This document shows, in pieces, positions 1 through 8,154 of a DNA stretch of 41,827 nt. Positions within the stretch are counted from its first letter, which is position 1. Every line of letters starts with the position of its first letter. Origin of the DNA: an uncultured Bacteroides sp. (GTDB lineage Bacteria; Bacteroidota; Bacteroidia; Bacteroidales; Bacteroidaceae); assembly GCA_949285075.1 (NCBI GenBank), contig CASDXF010000025.1, positions 1 through 41,827 on the forward strand. Reading direction: 5' to 3'. A program made the translations under genes and the position numbers. Under the pieces are notes generated by a model. The model ran no database searches. It was not told the origin of the DNA and saw only the letters and a list, made by a program, of their open reading frames with translations.

Positions 1-283
1 TCAAAACCGCCTTCTTTTCGTCCGAGCCGTACTTCGGCCGGAATTATCGCGATTTTCGGGCATCAGGATGTTCCGTTTTTCAGAATGTTCCGTTTTTAAG
101 AATCTGACCAAGTCACTTGGGCGCAAAATTTAGACGGCTTCTCGGACACTTCCGCGCGTATATGACGGCGCGGCTTCCAAGTGTAATGCGGCCTAGACGA
201 CCCGATAAAAATCGCCCAAAGCGCGCACGAAAACGGATACATCAAGCTAAGAATAACTTTTTGGAGAAATTCAAAAAACACTT
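1..283. other. Intergenic DNA at window edge, no gene recognised
   Basis: I see no convincing gene here. Two plus-strand frames stay open from the window edge to about positions 99 and 133, but neither encodes a recognisable C-terminus. The 13-base string ATGTTCCGTTTTT occurs at 68-80 and again at 85-97, a short direct repeat with a 17-base period. The region lies downstream of the minus-strand PAP2 gene and no strong terminator hairpin was found. Confidence 0.5.
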
Positions 284-1060
284 CTAAAAACGGCATCCCA
301 TAGTGAAACCGTAATACCCGCCGTTCAAAGGGGTGGCTATCGGAGTGAAGACAAGGTTGTTTTCTTTTCCTCTTTTTTGAAAGATTTTTTGCCACAACTG
401 GCAACTCCATTCGCCGACCCGTGCGCTCAATATACCTACTCCCGCGCCCGCTACGACATCATGAAGCCAGTGCCTTCCATTGTACATCCGCATGAATCCT
501 ACTCCGGTCGCGATGGTATAAGCGCCGATGCCGTACCAACCGCCGTATTCTATCCGTACCAGTTCCGCGCCCATGAAAACGGTTGCGGTATGTCCTGAAG
601 GAAAAGAGTTGTGTCCGGCAAACTCCGGTCTTTTTTCGTTGATGCAGAGTTTGGGAATGTTAGTCAGAACAGCCAACGTAGCATAGGAAGTAGCGATAAT
701 AAAGAACCTGTCTCTGAATGAATGTTTCGCCTTGACCCCCGCGCAGCCCAGCATCAGAGAACCGGCGACAGGCAGATATTGGATATAATCGTCGAACTCT
801 AGTCGCTTGTTGTCTCCTCGTAAATCAATCACGCTGTTTGTGATATTACGGCTACCGTCCCTAATGAAGCTCGGAGCGAGCGCCACCGCGCCAACCCCGA
901 TTAAGGATGCGGGTAGAATCGTCTGTCGCCACTCGAACTTGTAGTTCTCTATATTTCTGTTGTTTGCGGATAAGGAATCGCGATTCGCCTGTTGCCCGCG
1001 CATTCCCGTTGGCAGAGTAATTGTCAGGACTACTGACAAGATTAAGTTTTTAATATTCAT
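284..1060 (-). CDS. PAP2-family membrane-associated phosphatase
   Basis: A 258-residue PAP2 (type 2 phosphatidic acid phosphatase) family protein. All three family motifs are visible: K-x6-RP at residues 137-145 (K137, R144, P145), PSGH at 154-157, and R-x5-H-x3-D at 191-201 (R191, H197, D201). These residues make the histidine-based phosphatase site of the family. The N-terminus is hydrophobic and ends near TGMRGQQ, so it is probably exported or inserted in the membrane, with further hydrophobic segments around the motifs. Likely substrates by family are lipid phosphates such as undecaprenyl pyrophosphate or phosphatidylglycerophosphate; the sequence does not say which. It stands alone on the minus strand. 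The start gives a plausible signal sequence. Confidence 0.9.
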   Translation of the reverse strand: MNIKNLILSVVLTITLPTGMRGQQANRDSLSANNRNIENYKFEWRQTILPASLIGVGAVALAPSFIRDGSRNITNSVIDLRGDNKRLEFDDYIQYLPVAGSLMLGCAGVKAKHSFRDRFFIIATSYATLAVLTNIPKLCINEKRPEFAGHNSFPSGHTATVFMGAELVRIEYGGWYGIGAYTIATGVGFMRMYNGRHWLHDVVAGAGVGILSARVGEWSCQLWQKIFQKRGKENNLVFTPIATPLNGGYYGFTMGCRF

Positions 1061-1553
1061 GTGGTTCGCTTAGCCTCACTAGTTCCCGCTCGGCTGAATC
1101 TTAAATAGGCATTGAAACGTGGAACTATATGTTTTCATCCCTTCCCTGATATACGGCATGTCTTGACCCGACAATGGAAGCGACGGCCTCATGCAAACCA
1201 TGCGGAAAACTGTCGCGACAGAATCTTGTTGTCGGCCTTAAAGTCTCCCGTGCTTTATTGCGGCAAGATGAAAACACAACGTTTCTTTTTCTTTTTACCC
1301 TCTCAAATATGACATCGCGGTCGATGTCCAAAGTTTATACCATAAGCGATATGTCTTTCGTTTATACTGAATACCTCAAATATAGGTACTTGAGCCTTAT
1401 TGCCCGCAAAGGTAGCATATTTATTGATAAACAGTGTGCAAATCCCCGATAACGGCGGATATGTATATAGGTAAGGATAGCCATACGGAAGAATAGCGCA
1501 TAGGTCGTGTGATAAAAAATACTAAAAATTTATGGGTGGGGAAAGAATCTTAT
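1061..1553. other. Intergenic region between divergent PAP2 and cysteine-rich peptide genes
   Basis: No convincing gene. Small open frames on both strands (about 1112-1452) have compositions unlike real proteins. A minus-strand match to the Bacteroides -7 box, TACCTTTG, lies at 1407-1414 (plus-strand CAAAGGTA) and could serve the PAP2 gene through a ~340-base leader. No good -33 element was seen at the usual distance. Confidence 0.4.
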
Positions 1554-1561
1554 TACTTTTG
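1554..1561 (+). promoter_or_regulatory. Bacteroides-type -7 box for the cysteine-rich peptide gene
   Basis: TACTTTTG matches the TAnnTTTG consensus. A weak -33-like TTTATG lies at 1529-1534, 19 bases upstream. Transcription would begin near 1568, after the ATG at 1564, so the in-frame ATG at 1591 is the likely start. Confidence 0.55.
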
Positions 1562-1590
1562 CAATGAAACAATTAAAGCGACAACGTGGT

Positions 1591-1887
1591 ATGAAAAAAC
1601 TTATGCTAAGCTGCGCTTTTGTTCTCGGCGCGTTTTGCCTGTCGGCCTACGCTGCGCAGGATAAAGAAAAAGACAAAGAGAACAAGAAGGAGAAGGTAGA
1701 GTGTTGCTGCAAGAAGTGTGATTGTAAAGATTGCACGTGCGATACCGACTGCTCCGAGTGTAAAGGTTGCGAAAGACACGAGGCGTGCTACGCTTGCGGA
1801 GATTGCGACCACGAAGGACATTGTTGTGACTACGACCGCCCGAGCCGGAGGCGTCACCACCGGGGCGGAGGATGCTGCCACAGATAA
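1591..1887 (+). CDS. Small secreted cysteine-rich, metallothionein-like peptide
   Basis: A 98-residue protein with a signal peptide of about 21 residues (MKKLMLSCAF... ending SAYA), then a lysine/glutamate-rich linker, then a cysteine-rich domain. The predicted mature part has about 17 cysteines in 77 residues, many as CC, CxC or CxxC pairs, and ends in an Arg/His/Gly-rich tail with a final CCHR. The pattern resembles metal-binding (metallothionein-like) or heavily disulfide-bonded peptides, but I recognise no named family. An upstream in-frame ATG at 1564 was rejected because the -7 box at 1554-1561 puts the transcript start after it, and because the 1591 start begins directly with a signal peptide. 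It appears monocistronic. Metal binding is inference from composition. Confidence 0.7.
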   Translation: MKKLMLSCAFVLGAFCLSAYAAQDKEKDKENKKEKVECCCKKCDCKDCTCDTDCSECKGCERHEACYACGDCDHEGHCCDYDRPSRRRHHRGGGCCHR

Positions 1888-1930
1888 GAAGAAATAGTCT
1901 TGATTTTTTTTACGGGATTGTGTCGAGGCA

Positions 1931-1980
1931 TTGGCTTTCAGCCAAATTCTTTTGATGCAGTCTCGTTTTTTTTTAGACTG
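1931..1980 (+). terminator. Weak hairpins after the cysteine-rich peptide gene
   Basis: TTGGCT and AGCCAA form a 6-bp stem with a 3-base loop (1931-1945), followed by a T-rich stretch. A second small stem pairs CAGTCT (1958-1963) with AGACTG (1975-1980) around a run of T. Either could end the upstream transcript. The string TTCTTTTG at 1947-1954 is one base from the -7 consensus and could also help start the HD gene. Confidence 0.35.
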
Positions 1981-2006
1981 TTCTAAACGTTTTTACATAA
2001 AAATAA

Positions 2007-2633
2007 ATGGATATACAGAAAAGTAAACAAGAATTTCTCGAACTGCTGCGCTCTACCGGGCGCGACGGAGTAGAAGACCTGATTAAAGGGTTGGAGGATA
2101 TGGGGTTCTTCAGTGCGCCGGCCTCGGCCGGACATCACCTCAATAAGGAGGGCGGACTGCTGAAACACTCGCTCAACACCTGCCGGGCGGCGCTGATGGT
2201 GTGGGAAGGCATGAAGGCGTTAGAACCGGGACTGGAAAAGGAGGTGGGCAGGGACAATGTCATCATCGCCAGTCTGCTGCACGACGTATGCAAGAGCGAC
2301 ATCTACAAGCGCTCCGTGAAGAAGCGCAAGAACGCCTTAGGCATCTGGGAGGATTGTGAGGGGTATAAAATCTCGTACAGGGACTTTCCGATGGGCCACG
2401 GCGAGAAGTCGGTCATCCTGTTGCTGTGTAACGGACTGGAAATGACCGATGACGAGATGTTGGCCGTACGTTGGCACATGGGCGCGTGGGGCATAAACAT
2501 GAACAGCTTTGAGGACCAACGTTGCTATGACGCCTCGCAGAAACTCTATCCGTTGGTTGTTATCGTGCAGGCGGCGGACAGTCTCGCGGCCAATATCATG
2601 GAGCGGAGCGGGGAGGAGATGGACGAGCTTTAG
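2007..2633 (+). CDS. HD-domain metal-dependent phosphohydrolase
   Basis: A 208-residue cytoplasmic protein with no signal peptide. The HD-superfamily metal ligands are visible in order: H54 in GGLLKHSLNT, H92-D93 in LLHDVCK, H131 in MGHGEKS, H157 in RWHMGAW and D191 in QAADSLAAN. HD enzymes hydrolyse phosphate esters, often nucleotides; the layout resembles the HD part of YhaM-type 3'-5' exoribonucleases, but no OB-fold RNA-binding domain precedes it. The substrate is therefore unknown. It converges with the sulfatase gene downstream. The start was chosen because it is the first ATG after the intergenic hairpins. Confidence 0.85.
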   Translation: MDIQKSKQEFLELLRSTGRDGVEDLIKGLEDMGFFSAPASAGHHLNKEGGLLKHSLNTCRAALMVWEGMKALEPGLEKEVGRDNVIIASLLHDVCKSDIYKRSVKKRKNALGIWEDCEGYKISYRDFPMGHGEKSVILLLCNGLEMTDDEMLAVRWHMGAWGINMNSFEDQRCYDASQKLYPLVVIVQAADSLAANIMERSGEEMDEL

Positions 2634-2670
2634 GCAGGCGGGCCTTGTTCGGACGATAAGGTAAAAGGGA

Positions 2671-2707
2671 GTCGGCCTTCTCTTGCGGAACCGAAGAGAA
2701 GGCCGAC
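2671..2707 (-). terminator. Strong hairpin between convergent HD and sulfatase genes
   Basis: GTCGGCCTTCTCTT (2671-2684) pairs perfectly with 2694-2707, a 14-bp stem with a 9-base loop. Read on the minus strand it is followed by TCCCTTTTACC, so it most likely terminates the sulfatase transcript. It may work in both directions. Confidence 0.7.
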
Positions 2708-2743
2708 ATTCCCGCGCGTGCCGTAGTGGGGCTGAGACAGCCC

Positions 2744-4426
2744 TTAATTCTTTTGGCCCGGATAAGGCTCTACCATGCAGCGTCTGGCCCATGCCTTGTA
2801 AGCCTCCGCCATCTCGGCCACCTTTTCCGGGTACGTTTTGGCCAGATTGTGCCGTTCGCTCCGGTCTTCGTTCAGATTATAAAGTTCCCATTCGGCGTTT
2901 TCTCCCGGACGGACAATCTTCCACCCGTCATTGGAAAGGAAAGCCCTCTCGTTGAAGTGCTCGAACCCTAAGTACTCGTGTCCCTCTCGGTGACCGCTCT
3001 CGAAGATGGGCAGCAGGCTTTTCCCTTCAAGAGGAACGATGTCGTGCCCTTTGTATGTCTTGGGATACTCGGCCCCCGCCAAGTCGAGGCAGGTGGCCAT
3101 GATGTCCATCACGTGTCCTATCTCGGAAGTTACGCCCCCGACGTTCTTCTTGATGCCTTTGGGCCAGTGGGCTATCATCGGCGTGCAGATGCCTCCTTCG
3201 TACGACTTGGCCTTCCAGAAGCGGAAAGGCGTATTGGCCACGTTCGCCCAGCGCGCGCCGAGCGAGGCGTAGGTAGTCTCGGGACCCGGAAGAACCTGTT
3301 TCTGGCGGGGGTAAACCATTTCTTCTCCGTCGCGCGTCATGTCTGGCCGGTCGTTTTCTCCGGGAGCGTAGTTCTGGCAATCTTCGTTGCTGCACCCGTT
3401 GTCGGAAAGGAACAGAATGAGTGTATTGTCCAGTTGTCCGGTACGCTCAAGCGCGTCAATCACCTGACCGATGCCGCGGTCCATGCGGTCAATCATCGCC
3501 GCGTGCACGGCCATTGCTCTCGCGTCCCACTCCGCCGTCGGATTGTCCTCCCACTTGTCTTTAAATTGCCGTTCGGACAGGAAGTCGTCCTGTCCGGGGA
3601 AGAGGCCTAGCTCCTTCTGCCGCTCGTAACGGGCGTTGCGTATGGCCTCCCATCCCGCCTTGTACGTGTCCTTATACTTTTCTATGTCCTCGGGCAGCGC
3701 GTGCAATGGCCAGTGAGGAGCGGTGTACGCCAAGTACATGAAGAACGGCTTATCGCCGTCGGCGTATTTCTCTACCTCCTCCGCGGCCCGGTCAGAGAGC
3801 GCCTGCGTGATGTAATACCCCTCCGGAACTTCCCTGATGGGTACTTCTCCTTCTACCAGACTGAAGGGGTCGAAGTAATCCACCACCCCATAGATGATGC
3901 CGTAGTGGGAGTCGAATCCTCTGTTTACGGGATAGTTGCATAAATCGGAGAAAGTCTCGTGATAGACGTGATGCGCCAACCATTCGCGTTGGTCCTTACG
4001 CAAGGGAGTCTCCGCCACGTGCCATTTGCCCACCATACTGGTAGCGTATCCCGCTTCCTTCAGAACCTCGGCTATCGTGACGGCGTTTCTCGACAGTGTA
4101 CCTTTATATCCGGGTAATCCTTCGTCGAACGTCATCCGTCCGATTCCCGCCTGATGCTGATACAGTCCTGTCAGTAGCGAGGCTCTCGTTGGGCAGCTTC
4201 GGCTCGCGTTGTAGAAGTGATTAAAGCGCACGCCCTCTTGCGCAAGGCGGTCTAGATTGGGCGTATGTATCTCGCTTCCATAGCACCCTAAGTCGGAGTA
4301 GCCCAAGTCGTCGGCCAGAATCACCAGAATGTTGGGGCGCTTGTCGCTTTTCTTGTTTTTAGCCGCCGCTACGGAATGTCCCGCCACAACTAACGCGGCA
4401 GGCAGAAATAAGAATCTTGAATCCAT
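2744..4426 (-). CDS. Secreted type I sulfatase (formylglycine-dependent)
   Basis: A 560-residue sulfatase-family protein that removes sulfate esters from a substrate, probably a glycan. An N-terminal hydrophobic stretch (residues 5-22, ending SVAAA) suggests export to the periplasm. Metal-ligand aspartates D39-D40 lie in NILVILADDLG. The sulfatase signature is C78-P-T-R-A-S-L-L-T-G; C78 is the residue converted to formylglycine, so it needs an anaerobic sulfatase-maturating enzyme, which is not in the window. GKWH and LFLSDNG further on match conserved active-site regions. The open frame extends upstream to 4579, but those residues are encoded across the promoter and hairpin (4467-4508), so the ATG at 4426 is preferred. 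The exact sulfatase subfamily and target are not evident. It stands alone, about 0.5 kb beyond the end of cassette A. Confidence 0.92.
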   Translation of the reverse strand: MDSRFLFLPAALVVAGHSVAAAKNKKSDKRPNILVILADDLGYSDLGCYGSEIHTPNLDRLAQEGVRFNHFYNASRSCPTRASLLTGLYQHQAGIGRMTFDEGLPGYKGTLSRNAVTIAEVLKEAGYATSMVGKWHVAETPLRKDQREWLAHHVYHETFSDLCNYPVNRGFDSHYGIIYGVVDYFDPFSLVEGEVPIREVPEGYYITQALSDRAAEEVEKYADGDKPFFMYLAYTAPHWPLHALPEDIEKYKDTYKAGWEAIRNARYERQKELGLFPGQDDFLSERQFKDKWEDNPTAEWDARAMAVHAAMIDRMDRGIGQVIDALERTGQLDNTLILFLSDNGCSNEDCQNYAPGENDRPDMTRDGEEMVYPRQKQVLPGPETTYASLGARWANVANTPFRFWKAKSYEGGICTPMIAHWPKGIKKNVGGVTSEIGHVMDIMATCLDLAGAEYPKTYKGHDIVPLEGKSLLPIFESGHREGHEYLGFEHFNERAFLSNDGWKIVRPGENAEWELYNLNEDRSERHNLAKTYPEKVAEMAEAYKAWARRCMVEPYPGQKN

Positions 4427-4466
4427 AAAGTCGTGAGTTTTAAGTTTATAAGTTTTCCGGCTTATA

Positions 4467-4500
4467 GCCCTTGTCCGGAAATCGCTCCCCGGACAAGGGC
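4467..4500 (-). promoter_or_regulatory. Perfect 12-bp hairpin at the sulfatase transcript start
   Basis: GCCCTTGTCCGG (4467-4478) and CCGGACAAGGGC (4489-4500) pair perfectly around a 10-base loop. The putative -7 box lies immediately upstream, so the transcript would begin at the hairpin. It could stabilise the mRNA 5' end or be an operator palindrome. Confidence 0.6.
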
Positions 4501-4508
4501 CAAAAATA
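4501..4508 (-). promoter_or_regulatory. Bacteroides-type -7 box for the sulfatase gene
   Basis: Plus-strand CAAAAATA, that is TATTTTTG on the minus strand, matches TAnnTTTG about 75 bases upstream of the sulfatase start at 4426. No clear -33 element was found. Confidence 0.45.
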
Positions 4509-4679
4509 CGAAAAAAACGATAATCGCCGGAAAGATGAAGCCGGAAAACAGCGTGTCTTTCGCCTTTAAACAAAGACATTTAGAATATGTAATATAGAGT
4601 GAACTGGCGCTGATAAGCTCAAATTAGAAAAAACACTTGACAGGCTCTAAATACACCGTCATAACGCCCTATATACAAA

Positions 4680-4807
4680 ATGTCTTATTATCAACGTCTT
4701 ATATTCCATTCGAGAAATAGCCCTATCTGTCGCGAGCCGTTGCCCTATCTGTCGCGAGCCGTTGCCCTATCTTTCATGAGCCGTTGCCCTGTTTCTCGCG
4801 GGCCGTA
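4680..4807 (-). repeat. Dispersed 22-bp-unit repeat element, copy 1
   Basis: Four tandem 22-bp units start at 4720, 4742, 4764 and 4786; each begins GCCCT and holds a GCGAGCCGTT-like core. At the left end there is an imperfect hairpin (4711-4732), then a tail at 4680-4710 (reverse complement contains ATAAGACGTTGATAATAAGA). This tail matches those of copies 2 and 4 in the opposite orientation. The element sits between the sulfatase promoter and the cassette A terminator. Confidence 0.8.
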
Positions 4808-4862
4808 TTACCGCCCTGTAAATCAGGATGGAGGAGGGAAGGCGGACCGTACCCAAAAACAA

Positions 4863-4893
4863 GTCGGGAAGGCGATGTCTTCGCCTTCCCGAC
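4863..4893 (-). terminator. Rho-independent terminator of cassette A
   Basis: A perfect 13-bp stem (GTCGGGAAGGCGA at 4863-4875 with 4881-4893) has a 5-base loop. On the minus strand it is followed by TTGTTTTTGGG. It lies about 45 bases after the last gene of cassette A. Confidence 0.85.
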
Positions 4894-4936
4894 AATTTAT
4901 GTTTATCAGTAAACCTGTCGGCTTACCATCTCACCA

Positions 4937-6001
4937 TTACCATTCGATGGCTTGGTCCTCGTCCGGTATCTGCGTGTTGATGTCGCGCGACATCGTCATC
5001 GAGCCTTCCACGTGGTAGCGGATATATGTTCCCTCTACCGGAATGTAGTTGAAGTAATAGTCGATGTTGTTGATAATCACGTATCGGTGCTCCAAGTAGG
5101 GGCGGGTGTCGTCCATAGAGGAGGAGATGCGGTAGGAGGGTGTCACGTCCTCGGCGAGCTCGAAGCCTATCTCCTCCGCGTTGTCGCACGAGATGTCGAC
5201 GGCCCCGTTCGTGTCTCCCTCGAACGTCAGCTTAATCTTGTACGTCTTGCGGTCGGTGTAGTCCTCGTCTACGATTCCGGCGTAGATGAACACGCTCTTC
5301 TCGTCTATCACGTATGCCCGGATGGTGGACTTGGTGATGGACTCCGAGGTCTCTATCGGGGTGCCGTCGTCGTTGTATCCCGTGACCACCTTGTTGGTGA
5401 CGAGCGTACCGGAGTAGTCTCCCGAATAATCGTTATAGGGGAATATCCTCAGCAGGGCCTCCGAGTAGTTCTTTCGGGGATGCGCCTCGTACCCGTAGGA
5501 GGGGTCTTCCGCTATCCGCAAGGGCAGCAGCCACTTGTCGGACATGTCGATGCCCCGGAAGTCGAAGCTGAGTTCGAGCAGGGTCTGGTTTTCTCCCGCC
5601 TTGATTTCGGCGGTTTCCGGATAGCTGACGTAGTTCAGCCCTTCCGCGCCCATGTCCTGATAGTAGAGGTCCGTTCGGGTGGCGTAGCGCGCGTAGTTCA
5701 GCTCTTCCAGCGTGTCCGGGGCGTGCTCTATGTGTACCGTGATGTCTCTCGTGTTGTCGGTGGAGCCGCTCACGAGTATCGGCAACTGGTAATTGGAGCG
5801 TCCCTCTCCCCCGGCGGAATAGTTGCCCGTCGTGTCCGTCCGGCTATACGGCACGTAGATGTGCGTCACTCCCTTTTCGTCGTCCAATGGGGCGCTGAAC
5901 GAAATGTAGTGCTCGTACTGTTCATCCGTCCACTCTTCGTTGCAAGAGCTTCCCACTGTCATGATTACGGTCAAGGCCGCTAAAATATATGTCTTTCTCA
6001 T
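4937..6001 (-). CDS. DUF1735/DUF4973-type surface lipoprotein, cassette A
   Basis: A 354-residue lipoprotein, last gene of cassette A. The signal peptide ends in a lipobox before C20 (VGSSC), and the next residues NEEW are acidic, like Bacteroidetes surface-export signals. The body matches the lipoproteins that follow SusD in many glycan loci (N-terminal DUF1735-like region, C-terminal DUF4973-like beta domain); the family assignment is from memory of such loci. These are presumed surface glycan-binding proteins. The gene starts 17 bases after the SusD stop. The last residues DINTQIPDEDQAIEW are almost unchanged in the copies of cassettes B and C. Confidence 0.8.
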   Translation of the reverse strand: MRKTYILAALTVIMTVGSSCNEEWTDEQYEHYISFSAPLDDEKGVTHIYVPYSRTDTTGNYSAGGEGRSNYQLPILVSGSTDNTRDITVHIEHAPDTLEELNYARYATRTDLYYQDMGAEGLNYVSYPETAEIKAGENQTLLELSFDFRGIDMSDKWLLPLRIAEDPSYGYEAHPRKNYSEALLRIFPYNDYSGDYSGTLVTNKVVTGYNDDGTPIETSESITKSTIRAYVIDEKSVFIYAGIVDEDYTDRKTYKIKLTFEGDTNGAVDISCDNAEEIGFELAEDVTPSYRISSSMDDTRPYLEHRYVIINNIDYYFNYIPVEGTYIRYHVEGSMTMSRDINTQIPDEDQAIEW

Positions 6002-6018
6002 CTTCTATACGTATTAAG

Positions 6019-8133
6019 TTATTCATACATTGTCCATCCCGGGTTCTGCGTCAGGCGGGAGTTGCGTTGCAGCTCGCTGTGCTTAATCGGCCAGAGCCAC
6101 AGCTTCTCGGAGAAGGTGGACGGCAGGTTGTAAATGGGAATCGGCGTGTGGAACTCGTCCCGGTTGGACTCGCCCACGAACACGTTGCACCCGTAGATTT
6201 GAAGAGCCTCCTCTACCGGAGCGTCCTTCCACCGGCGCAGGTCGAAGTAGCGCTTGCCCTCGCCCATCAGCTCTATCATGCGCTCGCGCTTCAGCGTCTG
6301 GCGCATCAGGTCGGCGTCGGCGTAGGTCGCGTCGTCATAGTCGGGCAGTCCGGCGCGTATGCGTACCGGATGGATGCCCCGCTCCATCTCCGTCTTGTCG
6401 CGGCTGACGGTATAGGTGGTCGACCCGTCCCAAGAGGATATGTTATAGGTAGAGGTCAGCTCGTTCAGCGCCTCGGCGTAGAGCAGCAGGATGTCGGCGT
6501 AGCGGATGGCGGTCTCCGCCTTCGATACGTAGTTGTCCGGATAGTCGTTGGGATGTACCCATTTCTTGATACCGATTCCCGTGCGCAGATAGAATCCGTC
6601 GTTGCGGTATCCGTCGGCGTTTCCGAAGTAGTACCATACTTGTTGGTTAACGGCCTCAGGCTTACTGTTGGTCTGGCTCAAATAATACCATGTTGCGCCG
6701 TTGTAGGCTACCGAGGCGTAAAAGCGCGGCTCGCGGTTGACGTATTGCAGGGAGACGTTCATGCCGGTCGTCGCCTGCTCGTCGTCGCTTAGCGTTTCGT
6801 CGTACTCCCATCCCAGTTCGGGATAGCGGCCCGCTTTCAGGTCCTCTATCGTGGTGAACCCGGTCAGTCGGCTTCGCGTGTCTACCCGTCCCTCGTATCC
6901 GGAAACTCCGGAGAACATGTCGTTCATTCCCGGACAGTCGGTTCCGTCGTTCATGTAGTACGCGTCCACCATCTTCTGCGTCAGTCCGTGGCAGTTCCAT
7001 CCGCCGTCGTCTTTCGGCATCTGGTGCAGTACAAGCATGTCGATGCTCGTCGAGCCTCGGGTAAAGATAAGCTCCTCGTTGTTGGCGGGCAGTATGCTTC
7101 CGTCAAACAGGCTGCGGTACGACTTCATCGGGTCGATGTTGGCCCAACCGTCCGGCCAAGACTGGTTGGAGAACTCCCCGTCGTCGGGAGGAGTTACAGT
7201 CGGACGGTCGGAAGGCCCGGTGTCCGACGTGGAGTTTCTGACGGTCAACAAATCATAAGCTCCCAACTCGATGACGTCTCGGCAGGCGGCGGCCGCCTTC
7301 GCCCACTTCTCCTCGCTATATTCAGCCGACAGCAGGCGGTTGCCCTCGTCGTCCACCAGTTGCTGCGCGTACTCGTCGTTGTTGCCGTTGGCGAACGGGC
7401 TGGCGGCGAATATCAGGGCGTAGGCGCGGGTGGCGAGAGCCGCTCCGCGGGTGGCGCGGGTCACGGCGTAGTAATCCGTACGGCGGTCGTACCTCATCTC
7501 CTTAGCTGCCTGTATCATCTCGTCGCTGATGTAGTTGGCCACCTCCTCGTAGCTGCTGCGCGGCGTGGCTATCTCGTCATAATCGTCCGTATAGTCGATG
7601 CCTTCTTCCGGAATGATGGGCACGGGCCCGTAGCGGCGTAGCAGCAGCCAATAATAGTAAGCCCGCACGAAGCGTGCCTGTCCCTTATAGTCCTCTATTT
7701 CCCAGTCGTCCATCTCCGTGCACATGTCGATGTTGTTGATGAAGACGGTCGCTTGGTTGATGCCTTTATAGCAAGCGCCCCACGCGCCTACGTTGTACGA
7801 GTTCTCGTCATATTCGCCGAGCTTGAACATGTTGTACGACAGCTCGTTCTTCGTGGCGTCTATCGTCTTGTCCCGGTCGCCGTAGTACATGTCGTCGGCG
7901 AAGCAGAACGGGTTGTAGTTCGTCTCTTTAGTGGTCACCTCGTAGTTCTCTCCGGTCAGGAACGAATAGGCGTAAGCGAGCCATTCTTCCGAATGGGTTT
8001 TGCTCTCGAATACGGTCTCAAGAGTCAAACGATCCTTGAAATATTGGTCTGAGTCGAGGTAATCGGAGCAGGAGGAGAACACCCCCGCTACCAATGCGGC
8101 CGCTATAGAAAAAATAGAAATTCTTCTTATCAT
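6019..8133 (-). CDS. SusD/RagB-family glycan-binding lipoprotein, cassette A
   Basis: A 704-residue SusD-like protein that should sit on the outer face of the outer membrane as a lid over its SusC partner. The lipobox ends at C22 (FSSC), followed by SDYLDS. Typical SusD stretches are present: RFVRAYYYWLLLRRYGPVP, TPRSSYEEVANYIS and, near the C-terminus, ERMIELMGEGKRYFDLRRWK. It is longer than many SusD proteins (usually 500-600 residues). It begins 21 bases after the SusC stop and is followed closely by the DUF1735-type gene, so it is part of one operon. The cassette C protein is clearly its closest relative here; the cassette B protein is more distant. Confidence 0.95.
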   Translation of the reverse strand: MIRRISIFSIAAALVAGVFSSCSDYLDSDQYFKDRLTLETVFESKTHSEEWLAYAYSFLTGENYEVTTKETNYNPFCFADDMYYGDRDKTIDATKNELSYNMFKLGEYDENSYNVGAWGACYKGINQATVFINNIDMCTEMDDWEIEDYKGQARFVRAYYYWLLLRRYGPVPIIPEEGIDYTDDYDEIATPRSSYEEVANYISDEMIQAAKEMRYDRRTDYYAVTRATRGAALATRAYALIFAASPFANGNNDEYAQQLVDDEGNRLLSAEYSEEKWAKAAAACRDVIELGAYDLLTVRNSTSDTGPSDRPTVTPPDDGEFSNQSWPDGWANIDPMKSYRSLFDGSILPANNEELIFTRGSTSIDMLVLHQMPKDDGGWNCHGLTQKMVDAYYMNDGTDCPGMNDMFSGVSGYEGRVDTRSRLTGFTTIEDLKAGRYPELGWEYDETLSDDEQATTGMNVSLQYVNREPRFYASVAYNGATWYYLSQTNSKPEAVNQQVWYYFGNADGYRNDGFYLRTGIGIKKWVHPNDYPDNYVSKAETAIRYADILLLYAEALNELTSTYNISSWDGSTTYTVSRDKTEMERGIHPVRIRAGLPDYDDATYADADLMRQTLKRERMIELMGEGKRYFDLRRWKDAPVEEALQIYGCNVFVGESNRDEFHTPIPIYNLPSTFSEKLWLWPIKHSELQRNSRLTQNPGWTMYE

Positions 8134-8154
8134 AATTCCAAGTCATAATTTTGT

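Noticed and set aside
1-133. Open plus-strand frames at the window edge
   Set aside because: Two frames are open over this short stretch and neither has a recognisable C-terminus.
96-410. 104-codon minus-strand frame overlapping the end of the PAP2 gene
   Set aside because: It overlaps a well-supported gene in another frame, and its product looks like an out-of-frame shadow.
1125-1331. Small minus-strand frame behind a -7-like box at 1407-1414
   Set aside because: Composition is unlike a protein (many Arg/His/Cys, no domain), and overlapping frames are equally open.
4427-4579. Longer N-terminus for the sulfatase
   Set aside because: It would cover the promoter and hairpin; the start at 4426 begins near a signal peptide.
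4720-4807. Possible CRISPR array
   Set aside because: The 22-bp units are contiguous with no unique spacers, and no cas genes are present.
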